A stretch of DNA of 64,000 nucleotides. It comes from Uloborus plumipes (Eukaryota; Arthropoda; Arachnida; Araneae; Uloboridae). This document shows, piece by piece, positions 34,282 through 45,074 of the stretch (position 1 is the stretch's first letter; each line of letters starts with the position of its first letter). Made by a program: the position numbers and the translations under genes. Location of the stretch: positions 47,327 through 111,326 of the forward strand of contig JAXGGA010002959.1 of NCBI GenBank assembly GCA_038373865.1. The letters run 5' to 3'. The notes below the pieces were generated by a model. That model saw nothing but the letters and a program-made list of their open reading frames with translations, had not been told where the DNA came from and made no database searches.

Positions 34282-35589
34282 GGGTGAAGTGGGGTAATTG
34301 TGTACCTGTTTTGACGAAATTCAACTTCTTAAGTCTCTGGTGGGGAGGGGGGTATTCAGAATTTTATTTTTTTTATATCATCTTTTAGCGGCGTTTCTCT
34401 AGATTACAAATCACCCAAATAATTTAAAAAAAACTATTTTTTTCATGGTTGTATTGCTATGTTTTTAAAACCCTCTCTGAAGTACACATTTGCCCCACAA
34501 GTTGGGGCAAATGTGTACGCCGCATGAAAATCCTATACAATTCAGTTGTTTTGCTGTTGGGCCAAATAAGTACAAAAGAGCAGTTAAGGACAAAAAATTC
34601 TGTGTATGATTTTTTTATTTCCGAATTCTCCAGCGGAAGCTATGCACTTTTTTGTTGCCCACCTTCTGTCCTCTCTTAATTGGTACAGTTTACAAAGGTG
34701 AAAACAAAGTACAAAGCATAGGATTAAAGGGGAAAAAACGTCTTTAATAGCAAAATTGAAAAGAACATGCCAAAATTTGTATCTTGGAATGTAAAAAAAA
34801 AGGAATTATAGTGGCGAGTCCTGGCCAAAATGAGAATAGCAAATTTGAGTGAGACCTTCAGCAACTCTGCTAACCCATGTTGTAGGAGGAAAATTTAGCT
34901 GGGAATATCAAAACACCTCTTTTTCCCTCAGATGGCTCTGGAAGCTTGGTGACAATAGCATTGCCATCGATTTCGCTAATATCTTCAGAGTGAGGGTAAA
35001 CGAAAGTGTTTTCTCCATTTTTTTCAATTAATTTATTGTGAGGAGGTCAATCAAACATTTGGGAACAAAAATATACGCCCTAATAAGATTGTAAAAGTCT
35101 AATAAGGAGTGGGTGAATGTGTATTCTATGTAAATTTTGCTTAGGGTAAATGTTTACTGTAGTACACATTTGCCCCAGGAAAAAGTACACATTTACCCCG
35201 TGACTGAAAACAAACCGGGGTAAATGTATACCCCAACAGTATGTATAGGTAAACATTAATTCAACTATTCTGCAGCCATTAATGAGGAAAACAACTTACC
35301 TTCAAGTGATTTATCCAAGAACTAATCAAATTTAGCTGAAAATGGTGATCCTGCAGCACTGTAAACAAAAGTCCACGAAATGTGATTCACAACGAAAAAA
35401 AACACCTGACGAAATGGAGGCAGATTGATAAAGCCTTATTATCTGGACATAGGTGCAGCCATCTGAGAAGTGATCACTAACCTACAGGCTTCCAAATGGC
35501 GCCACTAGATAGCAGCTAGCTTCAGTTTTTCCTCCTTTTTTCAAATGAGTACACATTTGCCCCAAGTACGCAATTACCCCACTTCACCC
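34282..35589. mobile_element. Nested 1.3-kb element with GGGTGAAGTGGGGTAATTG ends
   Basis: Inverted ends GGGTGAAGTGGGGTAATTG lie inside TA dinucleotides (34280-34281, 35590-35591). GTACACATTTGCCCC words occur in both orientations near 34480, 34503, 35163, 35185 and 35555, a dense subterminal array. No transposase recognised, so non-autonomous. Confidence 0.78.
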
Positions 35590-35647
35590 TACTGGGTTTT
35601 TTTTACAATAGTTGTTTTTTTTTTTCAGCATTGCATTGGACAATAAA

Positions 35648-35768
35648 ATGCCTAGAAATTATAAAAGAGCTCTTGGCACACGGCCCTACAGAAATTACAC
35701 TGAAGAAAATTTACAAGAGGCTTTACTAGCAATAAAGAACAAGACACTGTCGATCGGAAATGCAATTG
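35648..35768 (+). pseudogene. Pogo/Tigger transposase first exon (psq-type HTH)
   Basis: From ATG at 35648 the frame reads MPRNYKRALGTRPYRNYTEE then NLQEALLAIKNKTLSIGNAI. This fits the N-terminal Psq-type helix-turn-helix of pogo/Tigger and CENP-B-like transposases. It is cut at a possible donor G|GTACAC. A T-rich acceptor-like TTTTTTCAG sits at 35621-35629. No CENP-B or DDE domain follows before the right TIR at 36068, so the element is internally deleted. Confidence 0.65.
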
Positions 35769-36074
35769 GTACACACTCTTGTATACCAATAATACCTTGT
35801 CTTTTCTTAGGTAGATTATGCACTTATACAATATTGTGGGGTAACATTGGTACAAAGTCATGTTTCTTGCTATTTCTAATGGAAATAATGCACTGTAAAA
35901 TATTTTTTAGTAAAATACCCTTGTTCCTAGAGTTATTGTCTTATTACATTTTGTTAGAGGAAGACAGGCTTTACATATTAATAATTTTTTCGGTAACCTA
36001 ACTTAAAAAATAAAAAAAGAAACAGCGTAAAACTTTAAAAAGTGTCCCAAAGTTACCCCATCCTATGGTACAAC

Positions 36075-36970
36075 AAATAATTAGTTTTAAAGAATTGTAT
36101 TTTTGGAAAAGTTTGCTTTAACCTTAAGTATTTTTTGTAATTTTTAAAAGAATTAAATAATAAAATATTTAAGAAAATGTTAATTAAAATTTATAGATTA
36201 AATAATATAATAAAATTAGATTCTTTAAAAGTTTTAAAAATTAAAAATTTTTATTTTATTTTTAAGTCTAAAAACATTTTATAACTTCCTTTGAGATCAT
36301 TTATAGATTATAAACAAGAAACCAGCAACGGTAGACGACAATGCAGCCATTATTGCCTAGCGTCCCTTTCTAGGGACGTTTTTAAATTTGAATAAAATCC
36401 ATAAAAAAGTTAATTTACAAATCGCAAAAAAAGGTAAACTAAAACATCGATCAAAGTAGCACATACATCAAACACAGATAGATTTACTTGTTAGAAACTC
36501 GATATGTAACAAAATTCGAAACTTTACTGGGCCCATTGTAGATCAGTTTTAAGTTCCTAAACAAAACTTACTTTTAGTTATCAAATTAAAAAAGTTAGGA
36601 CTTTTTACTCCTTCCAAGGAGAAACATCTGTATTTGAATGGTTTGCAAAGCAAATGGGCCGATTTTCTCTTTAAGTTAACATTGAACGTTAGTGAAGATG
36701 CAAATGGCGGTTTTCTTTTCATAGTCGGCAAGATGCATCGGCAATTTGTATTTTTATTCAGAAAAAACGTAAGTCGCCGGTCGGCGACCAACATCACATT
36801 TTGAAGTTGCCAAACATTTTTTTAGTAGCCTTGGCGAGTGGCGACCGCTAGTCTCAACCTTTAGAAAATGGATTTGAAAGTATGTATTTTTCTTTCCAAA
36901 TAAACTTTGATTAATAATAGCAAAAGATTTATGCAACATTTTTTGTTCCTAACCATTTTTGTTTTTCCTT
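36075..36970. other. Intronic sequence, no recognised feature
   Basis: AT-rich; a 'cggtcggcgacc...ggcgagtggcgacc' phrase near 36778-36845 is GC-richer but unassigned. Confidence 0.5.
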
Positions 36971-36975
36971 AAATA

Positions 36976-37814
36976 CAGTGAAGCACCGTTTATACGTTTT
37001 TCAAGGGACCGTGAGAAAAAAACGTATAAATGAAAATTACAAAAAAATAAGAAAAAACGAATATTTGTGGTTGAAAGTAACTTAAGGGTTATAAGAAAAA
37101 TAAAATAATGAAATACAATGAAATGAAGCATGTAATACCAACCTTTTAATTCCAGAATTAATTTACATCTACTATTTCTCATATTCATCCGGACTGAGAG
37201 TCAAAGTATTTCGTTATTTTAGGCTGTAGGGCTCTTTTGGAATGCACAGAAAAAGTTCTTCGTTTATTGGTTAAAAGTGCCGTTTTAACATTATCATTTA
37301 ACTCACTACTAATGAGATAGTCTTGCATGGTGTTAAAACCCTCTAAAGCTTGCTGAAAACTTGGCAGTGGCTTTTCCGAACAATTATCCTCTTCTTCGCT
37401 GCTGGATTCTTCATTATCGATCATTTCATCGATTGTTAGAAGTGAACATGTCGCAAGTTCTGAATCGCAGTTAACAAAGTCATGAAATGAAGAAACTTCA
37501 TTTACATTTGACCAGTTTTCAGGGGGAGCAAAATCAGTAACTTCGGTGATTTCAATAGGGCCATCCACTGAAGACAAAAACCCACCAATGGTGAAGCAGT
37601 TTTTTATCGTTTTCGGTAAAACATCTGCCCACGCCCATTCTCGCTCTTTTTGACTCAGATTTTAAAAAATGCATAAATGAAACTGCGATTTCAGGAAAGC
37701 GTATAAAAGAAATTTTTTAACATTAATATGTATTGGACTCTGCCGGGGCCGAGAGTAAAAACGTATAAATGATAAAAACGTATAAAAGAGAAACGTATAA
37801 ACGGTGCTTCACTG
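36976..37814 (-). mobile_element. Tigger/pogo deletion derivative, 839 bp
   Basis: Inverted ends CAGTGAAGCACCGTTTATAC lie between TA dinucleotides (36974-36975, 37815-37816). ACGTATAAA words repeat near both ends. Inside is only the C-terminal end of the transposase. Confidence 0.85.
37185..37662 (-). pseudogene. Tigger/pogo transposase, C-terminal fragment
   Basis: Starts in frame at LSQKEREWAWADVLPKTIKN, then CFTIGGFL, an acidic stretch (SSSEEEDN), FQQALEGFNTMQDYLIS and a basic end ALQPKITKYFDSQ. The 'AW..V...TI.NCF..GGF' motif and the acidic tail are typical of the end of Tigger-type (JERKY-like) transposases. The HTH, CENP-B and DDE catalytic parts have been deleted, leaving about 157 codons with a natural stop. 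It cannot transpose alone. Confidence 0.75.
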
Positions 37815-37819
37815 TATAT

Positions 37820-38680
37820 GCTTCTAACGGTTCTTTTCTTTAGCTAACTTTTTATTTTCAGAATTTAAGAAAAATGAGTAATAATAAAATTGTGGTTGTG
37901 GTTCTTGGGCACCCACATATCCAATTTTAGTGGGGAAATAAGGAAATTTATGTTTCAAGGCTTTAATTTAAAGAAACAATTTTTACTTTTGTCTTCTTTG
38001 CAAAGTTAGAAAATTAAGACTGATTCGCAGAATTTTCATAATTAATGATTTTTTTGGAAAGTAATAAGCATTTTAAGGGAATTCATCCTTTTATTTTTTT
38101 GACAGGTGAAAATTTGTTATCTAATTTGTTATCTTGCAAATCGAACCTTTTTCATGCTTACTTTAGATTGTTTTCAACATCTTTGTAAATTAAAACAAAG
38201 AACTCCAAGTTACAGAATTCTTTTATAAAGTTGTTCCCTGAAGTTTGCTTACAATGCGAATCACGAGTTACTCTTCCTCCCCGACTGGAAAAGAGAAAGG
38301 AGTGAAGAATGAGAGCTATAGTGTGACTAAGGAAATGTCAAAAGAAAGAGGTAAAGAGGGGTGGGAAAACCGATAAGCTCAAGTGAAGAGTGCCTGGAAA
38401 CATTTTAGAAACTAAGTGGTCGATGTGATGGTGAATAGTCAGCAAGTAGAGGTGCAGCTGAAATAAATAAGAAAACTGAACCACTTACACCCACTTCCAG
38501 AAGGGACCCTACTCTCCAGAGAACTAGAGTGCCTGCACCTAAAAACTCTCCTGGTTGACTGCCAAGCTACAAAATAACTCGTAGTATGTGAGCTTTGCTG
38601 ATAAAGTCCACTTGCAGTTAGCTCGAAGCTCCTGCATTCCTTGTTTTCATACCAATAGTAGAACTATTTTGGCAGAATTT
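37820..38680. other. Intronic sequence, no recognised feature
   Basis: Nothing assignable. Confidence 0.5.
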
Positions 38681-38689
38681 TTCGTATTG

Positions 38690-38850
38690 TGGCAGTCAAA
38701 GTGTTAAATCAACCTGTCCCAAAAAATTTCAATAGTGCAGTCCGACCCATACCCCCACCCCAGCACACTTGGTCCCCTACTGGCGCGAAATTACAAAATG
38801 ATAAGCTTCGCAGCACATTTGGCTTCAATACAGTTGCGGCGGCTCAAACT
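38690..38850 (+). repeat. Repeat sharing TTACAAAATGATAAGCTT
   Basis: TTACAAAATGATAAGCTTCG at about 38791 is repeated inverted at about 41066-41095, with 'ctactggc' words nearby at both sites. A dispersed repeat pair. Confidence 0.45.
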
Positions 38851-39435
38851 TCGTCAAATCAAAGTAGCCAAGCCTCGCGAGATAAACAACATGGCTGCGT
38901 TGTATCACGTCATTATGTTTGTAAACTAGTCCAGATATGAACGGCTGACTGCACATTTGATGAAAATTTCAATTTATGCTGTATGCTGTAATTCGTAACA
39001 TGCACACTTCGGTCACCTTGTTCTGAGAAGAAAAAAAAAAGCCACGCTGTACGCTGTCATAAATACACTGCAAAAGAACATTAAATTGCGGACATTTGAA
39101 GTAACTCGGATTTTTCATATTTAAATGTTGATAACAATCAGTGAATCCTAGAAGGCTTTATTCGCTCAAGTGGGAAACTGTATCATTATATATGGGGAAA
39201 TAAGTTTGAATAAGACTTTAAATCCGTCCTTATTTTAATCCTTTTTTTTTTTTTTGTGAGTGCTAATGCTAATACTCAAAATAATTTTTGTAGAGTTGCT
39301 AAAATAGTTTCAAAAAAAAGCGATCAAAGTTGCATTTTTCAAATAGAAATAAACACAATAATTAAAAGACAATAAAAAACAGGCACTGATCTGGTTATTA
39401 TGTTCCATCCAATTCCTAATAGAGAGCATATAAAC

Positions 39436-39545
39436 CAACTTATCCTGCCGAGTTCCTGAGGCATATTGGATCAGTGAGCAGAGCACTGGTCTTCGAGGTC
39501 GAAGGTTCTGGCCTCGGGTCAACAGTTTTTTTTTTTTTTTTTTGA
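39436..39545 (+). repeat. tRNA-like SINE with T-run terminator
   Basis: A-box-like TGGATCAGTGAGCAGAGCAC and B-box-like AGGTTCTGGCCTC at tRNA spacing are followed by an 18-base T run that could terminate Pol III. The cloverleaf is imperfect. Confidence 0.5.
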
Positions 39546-41060
39546 GTTTTTATTTTTAGTTTTATTTTCTATATATCTTTGTTTAAAACTTTTAAATTAT
39601 AAAAATAATTTAGCTCCCTGAAAAAAGGCATAATTAATAATGGATATTAAATTTTTAGTATTTTGTTCTTTTGATTTTCAAAAAAGAGTAAACTTTCATT
39701 AATTTTCACTGGTTAAAACATTTTTTAAATAATACTCTTTATGAGGAATATACCTTTTCTATTATAAATTTTTCCAAATACGCCTGCTTGTTATAATTTT
39801 TTTTTATTTTCCATGCTTAAAAAATAATGTAATGCATTAAACTAACTATTATTATTATACATCGATGAATTAAAAATAATTATGTGCCTAAAAGTGTGAA
39901 ATAAAAATATTTTTCCTCTTCACAGCTTTTTATTTATTTATATATATTTTTTTATTATCATGAGTAAACATAAATACAAATTCTCAGAAAATCCATGCTG
40001 ACTGAAATTATGTGCAAAAAAACAGGTTTTTTCCAACACTGCCTTTCGCATTACATTTTTGGTGGAAAACCCTGACATTCGCACACTTTAAGGTATATAT
40101 AAATATTCTGTACAATACTACTAGCTTAACTATAAGCAAAAAAAATGCAAAACTTTCATTCAACAGATTTTGTGCATGAATATAAAAGCGTTGCGAAAAA
40201 AAAGTCAGTTATGAATGACTGTTGTTAAAAATTTATTCACTTAAAATTTATAACTTTATTCTGTTATTAAATTACTTTCAGGATTGTCTTCCAATGAAAG
40301 TATGGATCCGCTTTAAATTATAATTATAACTATAATGCTTTTTAGGGCCATTTATTATTATTGCAAAAAATGTCAAACAGCGGCTGGTATAATAAATACA
40401 CCTCTGGTATAAATCCCCATCACAAGTATGAAAGTTTCCTAAAAGTACACATTATTTTATAATGAAGAGAACAGATTTGTACAATTCTCTTAGGAAGGAA
40501 GTTGAAACGTAAAAAATAATTAATATGAACCTTAAAACTACTCCCCCCTCTAAAACTACACATATGACGGCGCGTTTTATGAGTTGATAAAGGGTTTCCT
40601 TGTGGACTCGTAACCACATGTATGAAACATTTTAATTTGTAACTTATTTAAGCTGATTTTACATAATTGAATTTCTACAACATTAAGTTTACTTAATGGC
40701 AATTTTTTTTTCTTATTTACGTTTAGCGGAGACTGCTTATTGTTAATAATAATGAATTATAAATTATTTTAAAAAGTTATTCCCGCATTACTCTTATACT
40801 CATTGATTTCATAATATTGAATTAAAAAGGCACAACTATATTTATTTACAAAAAAGAAAGAAATGAAAAAAAAAGAGCTTTCGTATTACAACAAAGAAAA
40901 ACATTAGAAAATCATGTATTCTTATCTAATTTCATTATGAAAAGTCCCGAAACGTAACTATAAAATAAGCCCACCCGACTGGGAGAAAAACTCGCGAGAG
41001 GTTACCGGGGGGGGGGGAGGCCATCTCCCGAACTGAATCTTCTCCATTTGGCGAAAAACA
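39546..41060. other. Intronic AT-rich sequence, no recognised feature
   Basis: Homopolymer-rich; G-run at 41009-41019; nothing else. Confidence 0.5.
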
Positions 41061-41065
41061 TGAAG

Positions 41066-41110
41066 ATGTGCTGCAAAGCTTATCATTTTGTAATGTGGCC
41101 CTACTGGCTA
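41066..41110 (-). repeat. Inverted partner of the 38791 repeat
   Basis: Carries the reverse complement of TTACAAAATGATAAGCTT and a GCAGCACAT word, as at 38791-38820. Confidence 0.45.
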
Positions 41111-42480
41111 ATCTAAGTACATTTGAAATGCCACGCAGGATGGCAGATCCTTGCGACATGTTCATGATTTCCCTCTATGGCATGTGGTCTTTCACTAGGC
41201 ATTTTAATCAATATTTTCATACTGAAGTTTCAATGGAAAATCAATGGTGTTCGGCGAGGTGGCGGTTTAATGAGGAAATTTGTATTACATTTCAATACCG
41301 GACGATTTTTTCACCGTCATAAATCGAGACAGAAAAACTCGAAAATCAAAATCTAATGATTGAAAATTAGTAGCCTAAAAAGAATTCTTTTTTTTCTTTT
41401 GTCTCTATATATTAACATGGTTGCAAAACTTAGAAAAAAATCAATATGCAGAACACAAGGATTTTTGTGCAAAACATTTCTTCACTTTCAATCAGGGATG
41501 AGCTGAGGGGGCGGGGACAACTGTTGGCCTGTGCCACGAGCCTTAACAAGCCCCAAATTTCAAAAATAATTTAACCCTACACTGCATGGTGTTGCAAATT
41601 GGATACATGGACAATTTGTCCTTCTTATGAATAGCAGAATGTAGTCATGAGGCAACTCAAAGCATAAAAAGCAAGTATTGGGTATCTTTAAAGCAATTAT
41701 CACCATTTATCCTCCATACATGGCAGCACTGGTCTGTTACATGCTCTTAAATGAATCCATATGGATAGCTTTTAAAATCACTTAAACTACCAAGTTTTGA
41801 AATTATTTTTTACAATGAAATATTTTTCTTTGTCTTTTAAAAAAATAACATGAATAAAATAAACATTTATCTTTCGTTTAAGATGCGTTTTACATCAAAA
41901 TAATTATTTGGAAAAAATCTAGGACATAATACATGTCTGTAGCCATTTGGCAACATTATGCAGTAAGCATCCAGAGAACACTTCGATTCATCTCTGTAGT
42001 TCATGAAGTATGTGCTTTGGTTATGTTTCGCGCTAGCTTCTTTCTCTTTTTGGAAGGTATAAAATAATCATGCGGACCCAAAAGTGGTACTTTCGGCTGT
42101 TCTACCGTTTATTAGACCTCGCAATTATCAATGCTTAGTTGATGTTCAACAGAGTGAACAAACAAAAAATCAATAGGGAAAAGCCTTCAAAACGTGTTCA
42201 TTTTAGATTTCAGTTAGCACAAACGTTGTGCTTACACGGACAAGTAAAATCATTAATAATTTTAAAATATAGTTTTGAAAAAAACTAAAAAATACGCTTT
42301 TACATAGGAATGCGCTGTGATCATCACGGGTTTCCCTCTGATTTTCAAAACTACTGAATATCCGCACTTAAGTTTACATGCACTTATAATACATCAACAT
42401 GCAATACAGTTTAGCCTTTAGTATTAAAAATAATATTAAATATATTACTTTTATATTTGCAAAGAACGTAAATTTTATCT
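41111..42480. other. Intronic sequence, no recognised feature
   Basis: No supported gene or repeat. Confidence 0.5.
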
Positions 42481-42489
42481 TTTATTCAG

Positions 42490-42518
42490 AGTTACATACA
42501 TACATACATACAAACAAA
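42490..42518 (+). repeat. (ACAT)n/(ACAA)n microsatellite
   Basis: Four ACATAC-type units then CAAACAAACC. Confidence 0.8.
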
Positions 42519-42519
42519 C

Positions 42520-43325
42520 CCACATGTGAAATTAATAAAAGCGTATTAAAAAGAGGGAGACCATTAGCTACAGAGGAACTAGAGTTACAAACCAAAAAAA
42601 AAAAAGAAAGCTTGCGCGAGAGAGCCTCCAAAAGATATCAGATTTGACAGAATTGATCATCAGAAAGAACACAGTACAAATAAACAATGATGAAAATGTC
42701 AAAATGTAAAGGATTACAAGAGTATAGTGCACCAAATGTTCAATTCCTCTATTTTTTTTACAAAAAAAAAAAAACTAATTTCAAGAATCATTTAAAATCA
42801 TTTTTATTTGTTGAATGCATGGTGTTGCCATTTGGCAACAAAACTATTTTTAATTAGAAAGTGGTGAAAATTTAGAGTTAAATTTTTTTAAATATTTTTC
42901 CATGTTTTCTTATTACATTGACAAACACACATATTTTTTTCTAAGAAAAATAAAAAATCATGCAGTGTAGGGTTAACATGAAAATTTTCTTATAATATAA
43001 TTTAAAACTAAACCTAATCAATCTGTTAAGGAAAAATATTAGTAATATATTTAAAACTAAGAAGAGTTAACAGAAACTTATAAGGGTCCAGCACAAGTTC
43101 TGTCAAAAAAGAAAGCAATTTCAATCAGCATTTGAAACTTATCAAAACATAGACACAGCTATTTCAGCTTCAAACAGAAAAAAAAGTTTAATTTTGTATT
43201 CTATCAGCAGAGCCTGATTACCAAACAGGGCAGACTAAGCAACGGTCTATTGCCCTCAAATGACTGAACTTGTTGTTGTTGCTCTTAATCTCCCATATGC
43301 TTTGACGGAGTCAGACCAGATCAAC
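42520..43325. other. Intronic sequence; no firm feature
   Basis: A plus frame ending at 42647 reads KRGRPLATEELELQTKKKKE, which is AT-hook-like, but it has no start or splice support. Confidence 0.4.
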
Positions 43326-43328
43326 GAA

Positions 43329-44185
43329 TCAGTTGATATTAATGAAATCCGATACCAAAAGGGGAGTAGTATTGATATCCTCCCAGTTCAAACCCAAACA
43401 GTTCAAGATATGTTGAGGTGAAGCCTGGTCATGGTGGCACTTAGGACAGAGAGGATAAGTCTTACTGCTCTCAGAATATTTAAGGCCTTTTATGTGACCA
43501 CTGGCAAGCTGGAAAAGGCAAGTGTTGGACTGCCTGTCATATGGGAGCGATAAAGAGAGTCCCGTTTTTTTTCCTTTGTACCAGTGATGGGAGGGGGGAA
43601 TTAACCACTTCTCCTTATTTTGGGCCTTTTTCCTCCAAAACAACTCCAAAGATGTAAGCTTTGAAGTAGAGGGGATGGGATTGTTTATTCCCTCCTTGTC
43701 TGGAGTGTCGGCCAATTCATTTCCGTGGATATCTACAAGAGACTGGATCCATTGGAAATGGACTACATGTTGGAGGGATATGAGCTTTACTTTATGCAAG
43801 ATAGATAGGCTGGTTTTATCTCCTATGTAGACCCAGTTCTTGAGATGTTGAATTAAACTGCGGCTGTCAGTAAGTATCCAAAGATCTCCATAGCAACTCT
43901 CGCTCATAACTCTTTCTAGCCCTACGTCGATTGCTATTAGTTCGCTTCGAAAAATAGAACAGAAGTCTGGGTTACGTTATTTTACAGAGTATTTGACTCG
44001 AGGGGTTTCAATGTAGATTCCACTACCTGCCTGATTATTTATTTTACTGCCATCAGTATAGATTTTGATATCGTTTGGGGGGATGTTATTTATGATTTCC
44101 AAGGCAGGTTGTTTAAGGAGGTCTGGCAAACAATCTATCTTGTTCAGTGTGGTAGAGAGGTCGCTTGATACTGAACTTGTTTATG
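43329..44185 (-). pseudogene. RNase H domain of a non-LTR retrotransposon ORF2
   Basis: Reads DIKIYTDGSKINNQAGSGIY (catalytic D in YTDGS), an in-frame TAA at VKYSVK*RNP, FRSELIAIDVGLERV (E), LWILTDSRSLIQHLKNW (D) and VDIHGNELAD (H and final D). It then has a CPKCHHDQASPQHILNC zinc motif and a C-terminal stop at 43329. This is the order of the RNase H plus CCHC-like tail of I/Jockey-type LINE ORF2. The reverse transcriptase part is absent, and a frame break occurs beyond 44185. The element is degraded and lies in the 15.6-kb intron, same strand as the host gene. Confidence 0.82.
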
Positions 44186-44540
44186 TTATAGTCTATTAAT
44201 GTTTAAGCTGTGGAATTACGTTGCAGACATAAAAAGGAGTTTTCCCAGAGGCAGATCCTATCTGATTTCAAAATGCATAAGAAAACGGGAATGCTGTGTA
44301 AAAGCATAGAAATAAGCTAAAAAGTAAATTCATGCTTAATGAGTAAACGTTGGCAACTGTGAATGCTTTATTAGTATCAATATTAGTATACATATCAGTC
44401 TTACTCCTGTAAAAAATCATTCAAGTTAAACGTCCAAAAACCCAGTTATTAAGTTAGTCATCATACACTGTAGGCATCAAACATTAAAAAAAAAAATAAA
44501 ATCCATAAACCATTCTAAATAACTTGTAAATTAGACAAAC

Positions 44541-44624
44541 CTTGTGATGACAAAGCAGGTTGGGCCGCTTGTACTTGTTCATGCTGATTGGAGGATGGTC
44601 GGGTATGGATCTTAATGTTGTTAC
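44541..44624 (-). CDS. C2H2 zinc-finger gene, internal exon (84 bp)
   Basis: Acceptor TTTAAACACAG| and donor CACAAG|GTTTGT bound 84 nt, phase 1 at both ends. The frame encodes NNIKIHTRPSSNQHEQVQAA then QPALSSQ, a Gln-rich low-complexity linker. It joins to 28443-28909 as a split GAC codon and to 52370-52537 as a split GGT codon. It has no domain of its own; the call depends on phase agreement with its neighbours. Confidence 0.55.
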
Positions 44625-44863
44625 CTGTGTTTAAATATAAAAGTTAAATAATTAAAAATTATACAAAGCTTAAGTACAGAGTTAAGAGAAAAGTCACTTC
44701 TCAATCATATGCTGTGGAATCTCCAGTTATGCAAATGATGCTGCCCAAAACCCCTTTATACCATGAAAAAGAGTATCTGAATGACTTTTTGATAAACATT
44801 AATAGAACAATATTATTCTAGACACTTGTAACCACCACTCAAACTATCTTTAGTCATTCTTTA

Positions 44864-45061
44864 CAAGGGCGGATCCAGCTTCTGGCTAAGGAGGGAGTCA
44901 TTTTCGGAAAGGGGGGGTCAAAGTGCAATTTTTGTGCAAAAATGGGGGGGTTTGACAATTTTTTCGTAATATAAGTACCAAAAATGCATTTTTTTGCTAT
45001 ATTTGGAAGGTTAAGGGGGGGGTCATGACCCCCATGACCCCCCCCTCTGGATCCGCGCCTG
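44864..45061. mobile_element. hAT-type MITE, 198 bp
   Basis: Ends CAAGGGCGGATCCAG and (rc) CAGGCGCGGATCCAG are inverted. A perfect 8-bp target duplication ATTCTTTA lies at 44856-44863 and 45062-45069. The interior is G-tract rich and non-coding. Confidence 0.9.
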
Positions 45062-45074
45062 ATTCTTTAACTAT

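Larger units (their letters stand above)
33856..36068 (+). mobile_element. Pogo-like element with CCGTAGGATGGGGTAAC ends
   Basis: The left end CCGTAGGATGGGGTAACTTT and right end (rc) CCATAGGATGGGGTAACTTT are inverted, flanked by TA (33854-33855, 36069-36070). Subterminal copies of 'gggtaacattgggaca' lie near 33884, 34248, 35837 and 36045. It carries an HTH exon (35648-35768) and is itself split by another element (34282-35589). Confidence 0.78.

Noticed and set aside
42399..42647. Frame ending in KRGRPLATEELELQTKKKK, AT-hook-like
   Set aside because: Begins inside AT-rich noise and a microsatellite; no start, acceptor or homologous context. A TE relic remains possible.
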